From NCBI RefSeq assembly GCF_020982545.1, contig NZ_JAJKLK010000003.1, positions 496,001 to 560,000 on the forward strand: a stretch of 64,000 nt of DNA, in the 5' to 3' direction. A model generated the notes under the pieces. The model searched no databases, was not told the origin of the DNA, and worked only from the letters and a program-made list of their open reading frames with translations. Of this stretch, positions 17,132-26,801 are shown piece after piece (positions within the stretch are counted from its first letter, which is position 1; each line of letters begins with the position of its first letter). The translations under genes and the position numbers were made by a program. This stretch comes from Streptomyces sp. MNU76. GTDB lineage: Bacteria; Actinomycetota; Actinomycetes; Streptomycetales; Streptomycetaceae.

Positions 17132-18021
17132 ATGGACTTCCTTCGCCCCGCCAGCTGGGAGGAGGCGCTCGCCGCGAAGGCCGAGCACCCCACCGCTGTG
17201 CCGATCGCCGGCGGCACCGACGTCATGGTCGAGATCAACTTCGACCACCGTCGGCCCGAGTACCTGCTCGACCTGAACCGCGTCGGCGAACTCTCCGAGT
17301 GGGAGGTCGGCGAGGAGACGGTGCGCCTGGGCGCCTCCGTCCCGTACACCCGGATCATGGAGAACCTCCGTACCGAGCTGCCCGGCCTGGCCCTGGCCTC
17401 GCACACGGTCGCCTCTCCGCAGATCCGCAACCGCGGCGGCGTCGGCGGCAACCTCGGCACCGCCTCCCCGGCCGGCGACGCCCATCCGGCCCTCCTCGCG
17501 GCGGGCGCACAGGTCGAGGCCGAGTCCGTACGGGGCTCGCGGCTCATCCCCATCGACGACTTCTACACCGGCGTCAAGCGCAACGCCCTCGCGCCGGACG
17601 AGCTGATCCGCGCGGTGCACATCGACAAGGCGGACGGGCCCCAGCAGTACTCCAAGGTCGGCACCCGCAACGCCATGGTCATCGCCGTGTGCGCCTTCGG
17701 GCTCGCCCTGCACCCGGCCTCGCGCACCGTCCGTACCGGCATCGGCTCGGCCGCGCCGACCCCCGTCCGGGCCCGGGCCGCCGAGGAGTTCCTGAACGCG
17801 GCCCTCGACGAGGGCGGCTTCTGGGACAACGGCCGGATCATCACCCCGTCGGTCGCCAAGCAGTTCGCGGACCTGTGCGCCGGCGCCTGCAACCCGATCG
17901 ACGACGTACGCGGCACCGCGAGCTACCGCCGCCACGCGGTCGGCGTCATGGCCCGCCGCACGCTCATGTGGACCTGGGAGTCGTACCGCGGCACCGCCCG
18001 CGCCACGGAGGGAGTCGCGTA

Positions 18022-18022
<1 letters not shown>
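17132..18022 (+). CDS. Xanthine dehydrogenase FAD-binding subunit
   Basis: 296 residues. FAD-binding motifs of the molybdopterin dehydrogenase family are visible: VPIAGGTDVMVEIN near the N-terminus and SPQIRNRGGVGGNLGTASPAGD near residue 96-115. It passes electrons from the iron-sulfur subunit to NAD or another acceptor. It is the first gene of a tight operon; its TAA overlaps the next ATG by one base. Role: oxidation of hypoxanthine or xanthine to urate. Confidence 0.93.
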
Positions 18023-18651
<629 letters not shown>

Positions 18652-18654
18652 ACC

Positions 18655-21042
18655 ATGGGAACCACCGGCCTGCCCACCACCCTCACCCAGGGCTCCCGTA
18701 CCAAGGGCGGCATCGGCGAGTCCACGCTCCGTCCGGACGGCACCCTCAAGGTCACCGGCGAGTTCGCGTACTCCTCCGACGTGTGGCACGAGGACATGCT
18801 CTGGGGCCAGATCCTGCGCTCCCCGGTCGCCCACGCCGAGATCGTCTCCATCGACACCGGTGAGGCCCTCGCCACGCCCGGCGTGTTCGCCGTCATGACG
18901 TACGACGACCTGCCGACCGAGGTGAAGCACTACGGCCTGGAGATCCAGGACACCCCCGTCCTCGCCCACGGCAAGGTCCGCCACCACGGCGAGCCCGTCG
19001 CCATCGTCGCCGCCGACCACCCCGAGACCGCACGGCGCGCCGCCGCCAAGATCAAGGTCGAGTACCGCGAACTGCCCGTCATCTCCGACGAGGCCTCCGC
19101 GACCGCGCCGGACGCGATCCTCCTCCACGAGAACCGCACCGACCACCACGTCGGACACGTCCCGCACCCCAACATCGTCCACCGCCAGCCCGTCATCCGC
19201 GGCGACGTGGCGAAGGCACGCGAGCGCGCCGACGTGATCGTCGAGGGCGAGTACGTCTTCGGCATGCAGGACCAGGCCTTCCTCGGCCCCGAGTCCGGCC
19301 TCGCCGTCCCCGCCGAGGACGGCGGCGTCGACCTCTACATCGCCACCCAGTGGCTGCACGCCGACCTGCGCCAGATCGCCCCCGTGCTCGGCCTGCCCGA
19401 GGACAAGGTCCGCATGACCCTGGCCGGCGTCGGCGGGGCCTTCGGCGGTCGCGAGGACCTGTCGATGCAGATCCACGCCTGCCTGCTCGCCCTGCGCACG
19501 GGCAAGCCCGTCAAGATCGTCTTCAACCGCTTCGAGTCCTTCTTCGGCCATGTCCACCGTCACCCCGCGAAGCTCCACTACGAGCACGGCGCGACGAAGG
19601 ACGGCAAGCTCACCCACCTCAAGGCCCGTATCGTCCTGGACGGCGGCGCCTACGCCTCCTCCTCCCCGGCCGTCGTCGGCAACGCCGCCTCCCTCGGCGC
19701 GGGCCCGTACGTCATCGAGGACGTCGACATCGAGGCCCTCGCCCTCTACACCAACAACCCGCCCTGCGGCGCGATGCGCGGCTTCGGCGCGGTCCAGGCG
19801 TGCTTCGCCTACGAGGCGCAGATGGACAAGCTGGCGGCGAAGCTCGGCATGGACCCGGTGGAGTTCAGGCGGATCAACGCCATGGAGCAGGGCACCCTCC
19901 TGCCCACCGGCCAGGCCGTCGACTCCCCGGCCCCGGTCGCCGAACTCCTGCGCCGCGTCAAGGCGATGCCCCTGCCGCCCGAGCAGCAGTGGCTCGCGGC
20001 GGGCGAGGCGGCGGACGTACGACAGCTGCCGGGCGGCCTGTCCAACACCACGCACGGCGAAGGCGTCGTCCGAGGTGTCGGTTACGCGGTCGGCATCAAG
20101 AACGTCGGCTTCTCCGAGGGCTTCGACGACTACTCGACCGCCCGCGTCCGGATGGAGGTCGTCGGCGGTGAAGCCGTCGCCACCGTCCACACAGCCATGG
20201 CGGAGGTCGGCCAGGGCGGCATCACCGTCCACGCGCAGATCGCCCGCACCGAGCTGGGCGTCAGCCAGGTGACCATCAACCCGGCCGACACCCAGGTGGG
20301 TTCGGCCGGATCGACCTCCGCGTCCCGCCAGACGTACGTCACGGGCGGCGCTGTCCGGAACAGCTGCGAGCTGGTCCGCGAGAAGGTGCTGGAGCTGGGC
20401 CGCCGCAAGTTCGGCACGTACCACCCCGCCTGGGCCACGGCCGAGTTGCTGCTGGAGGGCGGCAAGGTCGTCACCGACGCCGGCGAGGTCCTGGCCGACC
20501 TGGTGGACGTCCTCGGGGACGAGGCCGTCGAGGTCGAGGCGGAGTGGCGGCACCGGCCGACCGAGCCGTTCGACCTGCGGACCGGGCAGGGCTTCGGCCA
20601 CGTCCAGTACTCCTTCGCCGCACACCGCGCCGTCGTCGAGGTCGACACCGAGCTGGGCATGGTCAAGGTCGTCGAACTGGCCTGCGCGCAGGACGTCGGC
20701 AAGGCGCTCAACCCGCTCTCCGTGGTGGGCCAGATCCAGGGCGGCACGACCCAGGGGCTGGGCATCGCGGTCATGGAGGAGATCGTCGTCGACCCGAAGA
20801 CCGCGAAGGTGCGCAACCCCTCCTTCACGGACTACCTCATCCCCACGATCCTCGACACGCCGACCATCCCCGTCGACGTGCTCGAACTCGCCGACGACCA
20901 CGCGCCGTACGGGCTGCGTGGGGTGGGCGAGGCACCGACCCTGTCGTCGACTCCGGCCGTGCTCGCGGCGATTCGCTCCGCGACGGGGCTGGAGCTGAAC
21001 AGGACGCCGGTACGGCCGGAGCATCTGACCGGTACGGCCTAG
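18655..21042 (+). CDS. Xanthine dehydrogenase molybdenum-binding subunit
   Basis: 795 residues. It carries the molybdopterin-binding signatures GGAFGGRE (~res 260) and GAMRGFGAVQ, and the catalytic-glutamate motif LRGVGEAP near the C-terminus. It binds Mo-cofactor and hydroxylates the purine ring. It begins 3 bp after the Fe-S subunit stop. With the two upstream genes it makes a complete heterotrimeric enzyme; the permease and XdhC-type factor downstream complete a purine uptake and oxidation unit. Confidence 0.95.
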   Translation: MGTTGLPTTLTQGSRTKGGIGESTLRPDGTLKVTGEFAYSSDVWHEDMLWGQILRSPVAHAEIVSIDTGEALATPGVFAVMTYDDLPTEVKHYGLEIQDTPVLAHGKVRHHGEPVAIVAADHPETARRAAAKIKVEYRELPVISDEASATAPDAILLHENRTDHHVGHVPHPNIVHRQPVIRGDVAKARERADVIVEGEYVFGMQDQAFLGPESGLAVPAEDGGVDLYIATQWLHADLRQIAPVLGLPEDKVRMTLAGVGGAFGGREDLSMQIHACLLALRTGKPVKIVFNRFESFFGHVHRHPAKLHYEHGATKDGKLTHLKARIVLDGGAYASSSPAVVGNAASLGAGPYVIEDVDIEALALYTNNPPCGAMRGFGAVQACFAYEAQMDKLAAKLGMDPVEFRRINAMEQGTLLPTGQAVDSPAPVAELLRRVKAMPLPPEQQWLAAGEAADVRQLPGGLSNTTHGEGVVRGVGYAVGIKNVGFSEGFDDYSTARVRMEVVGGEAVATVHTAMAEVGQGGITVHAQIARTELGVSQVTINPADTQVGSAGSTSASRQTYVTGGAVRNSCELVREKVLELGRRKFGTYHPAWATAELLLEGGKVVTDAGEVLADLVDVLGDEAVEVEAEWRHRPTEPFDLRTGQGFGHVQYSFAAHRAVVEVDTELGMVKVVELACAQDVGKALNPLSVVGQIQGGTTQGLGIAVMEEIVVDPKTAKVRNPSFTDYLIPTILDTPTIPVDVLELADDHAPYGLRGVGEAPTLSSTPAVLAAIRSATGLELNRTPVRPEHLTGTA

Positions 21043-21356
21043 TCTTCGCCGGGCGCCTATGAGCTCGGGGGTGCGGGATCTTTGGCGACCGCGGGTCCGG
21101 TGGGGGCTGGTCGCGCAGTTCCCCGCGCCCCTGAAAAGCAGGGGCTGCGCCCCATGCTTTTCAGGGCCCGTAGGGCCGTTGCTTTAGGGGCGCGGGGAAC
21201 TGCGCGAGAAGCCCCACCCACCCGCACCCGACAACGCACCCCACAAGCACACCCACCACGTTCGCCTCGGGCCGTCCCCCGGGTCGGGCAACTTCCCAGA
21301 ACCCGCCACTGCCCAGTGCAACGGCCGCGTCCCTGTGAACCTTGGGAGAACGCCCC
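21043..21356. other. Intergenic region between xdh and the permease
   Basis: The 314 bp contain the hairpin cluster at 21113-21205. The remainder (21206-21356) holds no gene and probably carries the permease promoter, though no clear pair was seen. Confidence 0.45.
21113..21205. repeat. Composite inverted-repeat hairpin cluster (second copy)
   Basis: Perfect 20-bp outer arms GCGCAGTTCCCCGCGCCCCT (21113-21132 and complement at 21186-21205). Inside, CTGAAAAGCAGGGGC pairs with GCCCCATGCTTTTCAG (one bulge), and GGCCC-GTA-GGGCC forms a third hairpin. The flanking words (GTGGGGCT, CACCCGCACCCGACAACGCACCC) also match the copy at 14.1 kb. It is probably a terminator for the xdh operon. Confidence 0.8.
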
Positions 21357-22802
21357 ATGACCCAGCAGTCGCTCAAGCCGAGGACGGCCCCCGACGGAAC
21401 CCCCGACCAGGTCGGCCGGTCCCGTCTCGACCGGTACTTCCACATCACCCACCGAGGATCCACGCTCGCCCGAGAGGTCCGCGGCGGCGTCACCACCTTC
21501 ATGGCGATGGCGTACATCCTCCTGCTCAACCCGCTCATCCTCTCCGGCCCGGACGCGGCCGGCGCCACCCTCGGCCAGAAGACCCTGATCACGGCGACCG
21601 CGCTCGCCGCGGCCGTCAGCACGCTCCTCATGGGCGTCGTCGGCCGGGTCCCGCTCGCGCTCGCCGCCGGCCTCTCCGTCTCCGGCGTCATCGCCTCGCA
21701 GGTCGTCCCGCAGATGACCTGGCCGCAGGCGATGGGCATGTGCGTGATGTACGGCGTGATCATCATGCTCCTGGTCGTCACCGGCCTCCGCGAGATGATC
21801 ATGAACGCCATCCCGCTGGCCCTGAAGCACGCGATCACCATGGGGATCGGTCTGTTCGTCGCGCTGATCGGGTTCTACAAGGCCGGATTCGTGCACCAGG
21901 GCAAGGCGACCCCGGTCAGCCTCGGCCCCACCGGCGAACTCGCCGGCTGGCCCGTCCTCCTCTTCGCGGTCACCCTCCTCGCGATCTTCATGCTCCAGGC
22001 CCGGGGCGTCCCCGGCGCGATCCTGCTCGGGATCGTCGGCGGGACGGTCGTAGCCGTGCTCCTCAACGCCCTCGACGTCATCGACCCGAAGCAATGGGCG
22101 GGCGGCGCACCCGAGTTGCACGGCAGCGCGGTCTCGATGCCGGACTTCTCGCTCTTCGGGCACGTCGAGTTCGGCGGCTGGGGCGACGTCGGCGCGATGA
22201 CGGTCGGCCTGATCGTCTTCACGCTCGTCCTCGCCGGGTTCTTCGACGCGATGGCCACCATCATCGGCGTCGGCACGGAGGCGGGGCTCGCCGACGACAA
22301 GGGCCGGATGCCCGGCCTGTCCAAGGCGCTGTTCATCGACGGTGCGGGCGGCGCGATCGGCGGTGTGGCCGGCGGCTCCGGCCAGACGGTGTTCGTCGAG
22401 TCGGCGACCGGGGTCGGCGAGGGCGCCCGCACGGGCCTCTCCTCCGTCGTCACCGGCCTGTTCTTCGCGGCCTGTCTGTTCTTCACCCCGCTCACGGCGA
22501 TCGTGCCCGGCGAGGTCGCCGCGGCCGCGCTCGTCGTCATCGGCGCCATGATGATGATGAACGCCCGGCACGTCGACTGGTCCGACCGTGCCACCGCGAT
22601 CCCGGTCTTCCTGACCGTCGTGATCATGCCGTTCACGTACTCCATCACCGCGGGCGTCGCCGCCGGTGTCGTCTCCTACGTCGCCATCAAGCTCGCCCAG
22701 GGCCGGGCGAGGGAGATCGGCGCGTTCATGTGGGGCCTGACGGCGGTGTTCGTCGTCTTCTTCGCCCTCGACCCGATCGAGAGCTGGCTGGGCGTGCACT
22801 AG
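21357..22802 (+). CDS. AzgA-type NCS2 purine permease (guanine/hypoxanthine)
   Basis: 481 residues with about 12 membrane helices. Family signatures include EVRGGVTTFMAMAYILLLNP near the N-terminus and GGSGQTVFVESATGVGEGARTGLSSVVTG in the centre, as in AzgA/PbuG-type hypoxanthine-guanine carriers. The start ATG 21357 follows GGGAGAA. The position between xanthine dehydrogenase and its maturation factor supports purine uptake for catabolism. Confidence 0.9.
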   Translation: MTQQSLKPRTAPDGTPDQVGRSRLDRYFHITHRGSTLAREVRGGVTTFMAMAYILLLNPLILSGPDAAGATLGQKTLITATALAAAVSTLLMGVVGRVPLALAAGLSVSGVIASQVVPQMTWPQAMGMCVMYGVIIMLLVVTGLREMIMNAIPLALKHAITMGIGLFVALIGFYKAGFVHQGKATPVSLGPTGELAGWPVLLFAVTLLAIFMLQARGVPGAILLGIVGGTVVAVLLNALDVIDPKQWAGGAPELHGSAVSMPDFSLFGHVEFGGWGDVGAMTVGLIVFTLVLAGFFDAMATIIGVGTEAGLADDKGRMPGLSKALFIDGAGGAIGGVAGGSGQTVFVESATGVGEGARTGLSSVVTGLFFAACLFFTPLTAIVPGEVAAAALVVIGAMMMMNARHVDWSDRATAIPVFLTVVIMPFTYSITAGVAAGVVSYVAIKLAQGRAREIGAFMWGLTAVFVVFFALDPIESWLGVH

Positions 22803-22871
22803 GCGGACCGGGCCTCGCGGCCCACCGCCGGGTATCGTCCGCGCAACCGTTGCCTGTGAGGAGACCGAGAG

Positions 22872-24026
22872 ATGCTGGACATCGCCGAAGAGCTGCACCG
22901 GTGGGTCGGGCAGGGGCGTGACTTCGCCGTGGCCACCGTGGTGGCCGTCGGCGGCAGCGCCCCCCGGCAGCCGGGCGCCGCCCTCGCGGTGGACGCCGAC
23001 GGCACGGCGATCGGCTCGGTCTCCGGCGGCTGCGTCGAGGGCGCCGTCTACGACCTGTGCCGCCAGGCGCTGGAGGACGGCGAACCCGTCCTCGAACGCT
23101 TCGGCTACAGCGACGAGGATGCCTTCGCCGTCGGTCTCACCTGTGGCGGGATCATCGACATCCTGGTGACACCGGTGCGGGCCGGCGACCCCGTCCGCCC
23201 GGTGGCCGCCGCCGCGCTCGCCTCCGCCGCGGGCGGGGAGGCGGCGGCCCTCGCCCGGATCGTCTCCGGCCCGGCGGAACTGCGGGGCCGGGCCCTGCTG
23301 GTCCGCCCGGACGGCTCGTACGACGGCGGGTACGGGGCTCACCCCGAACTGGACCGTACGGTCGCCGCCGAGGCCCGCGCCCTGCTGGACGCCGGCCGCA
23401 CCGGCACCCTGGAGATCGGAGAGCAGGGCTCACGCTGCGGAGCGCCGCTCACGGTCCTGGTGGAGTCCTCGGTGCCGCCACCCCGGATGATCGTCTTCGG
23501 CGCGATCGACTTCGCGTCGGCGCTCGTCCGGATCGGCAAGTTCCTCGGCTACCACGTGACCGTCTGCGACGCCCGCCCCGTGTTCGCCACCCGCGCCCGC
23601 TTCCCCGAGGCGGACGAGATCGTCGTCGAGTGGCCCCACCGGTACCTGGAGCGCACCTCCGTCGACGCCCGTACGGTCCTCTGCGTCCTCACCCACGACG
23701 CCAAGTTCGACGTCCCGCTCCTGCGTCTCGCCCTGCGGCTCCCCGTCGCCTACGTCGGCGCCATGGGCTCCCGCCGCACCCACCTCGACCGCAACCAACG
23801 CCTCCGCGAAGTCGGCGTCACCGAGCTGGAGTTGGCCCGGCTCAGGTCCCCGATCGGGCTCGACCTCGGCGCCCGCACGCCGGAGGAGACGGCCCTGTCG
23901 ATCGCCGCCGAGATCGTCGCCGACCGGCGTGGCGGCAGCGGGGTCCCCCTGACCGGCGCGCACACCCCGATCCACCACGACGCCCCACGCGCCCTCACGG
24001 AACTGCCGAGCCTCCGCGTCTCCTGA
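22872..24026 (+). CDS. XdhC/CoxI-family molybdenum-enzyme maturation factor
   Basis: 384 residues. The N-terminal XdhC/CoxI domain (GRDFAVATVVAVGGSAPRQPGAALAVDADG... SVSGGCVEGAV) and the C-terminal Rossmann-like XdhC domain (RMIVFGAIDFASALVRIGKFLGYHVTVCDARPVFATRARFPEADEIVVEWP) are complete. The last part has YVGAMGSRRTHLDRNQRL. Such proteins bind, sulfurate or insert the Mo-cofactor into xanthine dehydrogenase-type enzymes. A strong GAGGAGACC site precedes the ATG. It completes the purine oxidation unit. Confidence 0.92.
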   Translation: MLDIAEELHRWVGQGRDFAVATVVAVGGSAPRQPGAALAVDADGTAIGSVSGGCVEGAVYDLCRQALEDGEPVLERFGYSDEDAFAVGLTCGGIIDILVTPVRAGDPVRPVAAAALASAAGGEAAALARIVSGPAELRGRALLVRPDGSYDGGYGAHPELDRTVAAEARALLDAGRTGTLEIGEQGSRCGAPLTVLVESSVPPPRMIVFGAIDFASALVRIGKFLGYHVTVCDARPVFATRARFPEADEIVVEWPHRYLERTSVDARTVLCVLTHDAKFDVPLLRLALRLPVAYVGAMGSRRTHLDRNQRLREVGVTELELARLRSPIGLDLGARTPEETALSIAAEIVADRRGGSGVPLTGAHTPIHHDAPRALTELPSLRVS

Positions 24027-24208
24027 CTCCGACCCGCGCCGCCGACTTGACCCCCCGGGAGGACAGGCCCGACCGTTGCGACAGGACAACAGCGCGACGG
24101 GGGCGGACAGTTGACCACGATGACCGGTGGGGCGCCCGCACGGGGCGGGGCCGAGAGGCGGGACGGTGGACTCGCGACGGGCGCGGAGGCGGAGGTGGAG
24201 GCGGACGA

Positions 24209-25174
24209 GTGGGGCGGGGCGCCGCCACCGGGGCCGCCGCGGATGACGGCACGCGGTCGAGCGGCAGCACGGCTGGGAACGCCGGCATCAGGACCGCAGG
24301 GGACGGCGAGGACGGTGACGCGCCCTCAGACCGTGACGCCGGTGGCGAGGCCAGGGCCTCGAGCGGCGACGCCGATGGCGGCGCTGCCCCGAGCACGGAC
24401 GGTGACGCCCACAGCGGTGACGAGGCTCGCACCGCTGATGGCGATGACGACGGGGCCGGCGGCGGCTCGGGTGGCGACGACGGCTCGGGTGGCGGCGGCT
24501 CACGTGACGACGGCTCGGGTGGCGACGGCTCAGGCGACGACGGCTCGGGTGGCGACGCCGACTCCGCCGCCCCCGGAAGCGACGGCCCCGCTGACGACCG
24601 CCGCCGACTGTCGACCGTCTCGACGGCGATCCTGGGCCTCTTCCTCCTGACCGATGTCGTCTTCGTCTGCGGAGCCCTGGTGACCCTCTGGCCGGCGGTG
24701 CTGGCGACGGTGGAGCCCGGGGCGGAGCCCACGGCCACCGCGCGCTGGTCGCCGTTCGGGCTGGGGGACTGGTCGCTGACCGCCGACACCGCGATGCTGC
24801 TGGCCGTGGTCGTGTGCAGCGCGCTCGGCAGCTTCGTCCACGCGGCCACGTCGTTCGCGACGTACGTCGGCAACCGGCGGCTCTACGCGAGCTGGCTGTG
24901 GTGGTACCTCCTGCGCGCCGGCATCGGGGTGGCCCTCGCGCTCCTGGTCTATCTCCTGCTGCGCGGTGGCCTGTTCGCCGGCAGCTCCGGGGCCGGGGCG
25001 ACCAACCCGTACGGCTTCTCCGGCATCGCCGGGCTCTGCGGACTCTTCTCCAAGCAGGCCACCGACAAGCTCCGCGAGATCTGCGACACGCTCCTCAGTA
25101 CGACGGGCGACGGCGACCGCGACCGCCGCGACGGCCTGTCCACGTCCCACAACGGCGACCCGGGCCCGTCCTGA
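24209..25174 (+). CDS. Membrane protein with Gly/Asp/Ser-rich N-terminus
   Basis: About 321 residues. The N-terminal ~130 residues are low complexity (repeats such as GSGGDDGSGGGG). They are followed by about three to four membrane helices (ILGLFLLTDVVFVCGALVTLWPAV, AMLLAVVVCSALGSFVHAATSFATYVG, WWYLLRAGIGVALALLVYLLLRGGLF) and a cytoplasmic tail. The start is uncertain: GTG 24209 has GGAGG close upstream. An N-terminal coding-like stretch in another frame starts at TTG 24111/ATG 24120 (MTGGAPARGGAERRDGG...) and would join after a one-base loss near 24215. The family is not recognised. Confidence 0.65.
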   Translation: MGRGAATGAAADDGTRSSGSTAGNAGIRTAGDGEDGDAPSDRDAGGEARASSGDADGGAAPSTDGDAHSGDEARTADGDDDGAGGGSGGDDGSGGGGSRDDGSGGDGSGDDGSGGDADSAAPGSDGPADDRRRLSTVSTAILGLFLLTDVVFVCGALVTLWPAVLATVEPGAEPTATARWSPFGLGDWSLTADTAMLLAVVVCSALGSFVHAATSFATYVGNRRLYASWLWWYLLRAGIGVALALLVYLLLRGGLFAGSSGAGATNPYGFSGIAGLCGLFSKQATDKLREICDTLLSTTGDGDRDRRDGLSTSHNGDPGPS

Positions 25175-25221
25175 CGGCGGTCGGCTCATGTCTCCCGGCC
25201 TCCTCCCGGGCACCCGGTAGT

Positions 25222-25872
25222 TCACTCCGGCTTGCGCGCCAGCACATACGCCTGTGGGGTGTTCGCCGGTGCGCCGGGCCCGTCGGCCTCCCGCACCAGC
25301 CGCGCCGACTCCACCAACCCTGCATCGCCGAGCAGCTCGGCGATCCGATCAGGCGGGAAGCGGTACACGTCGAGGTCGAGGGGGTGACCGTAGGCGTGCG
25401 TCAGGTGGACGGACTCGTCGCCGACCTTGTAGGCCAGCGCCAGGAGGCCCCCAGGGGTGAGCACCCGCTGGAACTCCCCGAACAATTGGGGGAGTTCAGC
25501 GAGCGGGGTGTGCACCGTGGAGTACCAGGCGACGGCTCCCGCCAGGCAGCCGTCCGCGAAGTCGAGCGCGGTCATCGTGCCCACGTCGAACCGGAGGCGC
25601 GGGTGGGCCCAGCGGGCCACGGCGACCATCTGGGGCGAGAGGTCGATGCCACAGATGTCGAGCCCCAGCGAGGCCAGATGGCCGGTGATCCGCCCCGGCC
25701 CGCATCCCAGATCCGCGACGCGTCCGCCCCCGGCATCCAGCACCCGATCGGCGAACACTCCGAGCATGGCCCGCTCGAACGGGCTCTTCGCCAACTCGTC
25801 TCTCAGCAGCATCTCGTAGTCGGTGGCGACCGTGTCGGAGGACTCCCGCGTGGTGTGGTGGTCTGTGCTCAT
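25222..25872 (-). CDS. SAM-dependent methyltransferase
   Basis: 216 residues, class I Rossmann methyltransferase. Motif I is VADLGCGPGRITGHLASLG, motif II DICGIDLSPQMVAVAR, and a GGLLALAYKVGD region follows. The substrate is unknown; such small stand-alone enzymes are common in Streptomyces. The ATG at 25872 lacks a ribosome site; TACTGT ends 7 bases before it, so the mRNA may be leaderless. It converges with the membrane protein gene. Confidence 0.87.
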   Translation of the reverse strand: MSTDHHTTRESSDTVATDYEMLLRDELAKSPFERAMLGVFADRVLDAGGGRVADLGCGPGRITGHLASLGLDICGIDLSPQMVAVARWAHPRLRFDVGTMTALDFADGCLAGAVAWYSTVHTPLAELPQLFGEFQRVLTPGGLLALAYKVGDESVHLTHAYGHPLDLDVYRFPPDRIAELLGDAGLVESARLVREADGPGAPANTPQAYVLARKPE

Positions 25873-25948
25873 GGTTCGGACAGTAGGGGGAGGGTCTGAC
25901 AGCGAGGTCCGCACCGCGGCCGACGACAGGACTGCCGGGACGGCCGAC

Positions 25949-26404
25949 TCAGTCCGTACGCCGGCCGTCGTCCCCGAGCAGTCCGTCCATGGCGCGGCCG
26001 AACATTCGTCTAGCCGTCCACGCCAGCGGGCGGTCGAAGGGACCCGGCAGCCATCGCACCCGCAGGTCCTCGCGCCAGACCGTGCGGGAGGCGCCGTCAC
26101 CGTACGGATGGACCTCGATCTCGGCCCAGCCGGTGACGAACGAACCACGCTTGACGAGGCGGCACTTCCCGGGAGCCCCGGCCTCCGGTGGCTGCCAGAG
26201 AGTGACCTCCATCGAGTCGTCGAAGGCGAGCGGCCCCACACCGCTGCGGGCCACGAAGACCGTGCCCTCTCCGGTCGGCGGAGGCGTGCGCACGGTGACG
26301 CGGGTCAGCGGTACGACGTCCGCGTGCCGGGACCAGTCGGTCAGGAGCCGCCAGGCGCGGTCCACGGGGAGCGGGGAGAGGCGTTCCAGGAGGAAGAGAA
26401 CCAC
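25949..26404 (-). CDS. SRPBCC-family protein
   Basis: About 151 residues from GTG 26404. The START/Bet-v1-like fold is suggested by the N-terminal ERLSPLPVDRAWRLLTDWSRHADVVPL, a central VTLWQPP strand and a C-terminal long helix (FDRPLAWTARRMFGRAMDGLL). Members bind hydrophobic ligands or act as cyclases. There is no ribosome site before the GTG; a TACGCT lies 6 bases upstream, consistent with a leaderless message. It lies 76 bp upstream of the methyltransferase on the same strand, so the two could form an operon. Confidence 0.8.
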   Translation of the reverse strand: MVLFLLERLSPLPVDRAWRLLTDWSRHADVVPLTRVTVRTPPPTGEGTVFVARSGVGPLAFDDSMEVTLWQPPEAGAPGKCRLVKRGSFVTGWAEIEVHPYGDGASRTVWREDLRVRWLPGPFDRPLAWTARRMFGRAMDGLLGDDGRRTD

Positions 26405-26475
26405 GAGGTGAGCGTAAGGGAACAGCCGAGGCGGAGGCGGGTGCCGGGGCACGCGGAGGGTCGCGTCGCGCCCGG

Positions 26476-26721
26476 ATGTCCCGACGCCCAGCCGGCCCTC
26501 CCGGCGCCTTCGGCTTCGGCACCCACACCTGCGCCGACTCGCCACTCGCCCGCGAACAACTCCGCCTGACCCTGGCGGTGTTGACCGGCCGCCTGCCGGG
26601 CCTGCGCCTGGCGGACGGCCAACGGATCGCCATGCGACCAACGGATCACCATGCGATCGACCATGATCCACCGCTCCCCGGAGCGCCTCGAACTCCTCTG
26701 GTGACCCGCCGCACCTCCTGA
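26476..26721 (+). pseudogene. Cytochrome P450 C-terminal remnant
   Basis: The frame contains AFGFGTHTCADSPLAREQLRL followed by LTGRLPGLRLADG. This matches the P450 heme-ligand loop (FGxGxHxC) and the following L-helix. Nothing upstream encodes the rest of a P450. The fragment sits in a 397-bp gap between two minus-strand genes, so it looks like the stump of a deleted gene. The residues after about 26640 are not recognisable. Confidence 0.6.
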
Positions 26722-26801
26722 ACGGCTCGCCACGCCCGGCCGGTCGAGGGCGAGACACTCGTGCCGCCCGCCCCGCCCCGCGCCGACCGCCCGGCGCGGG
26801 C

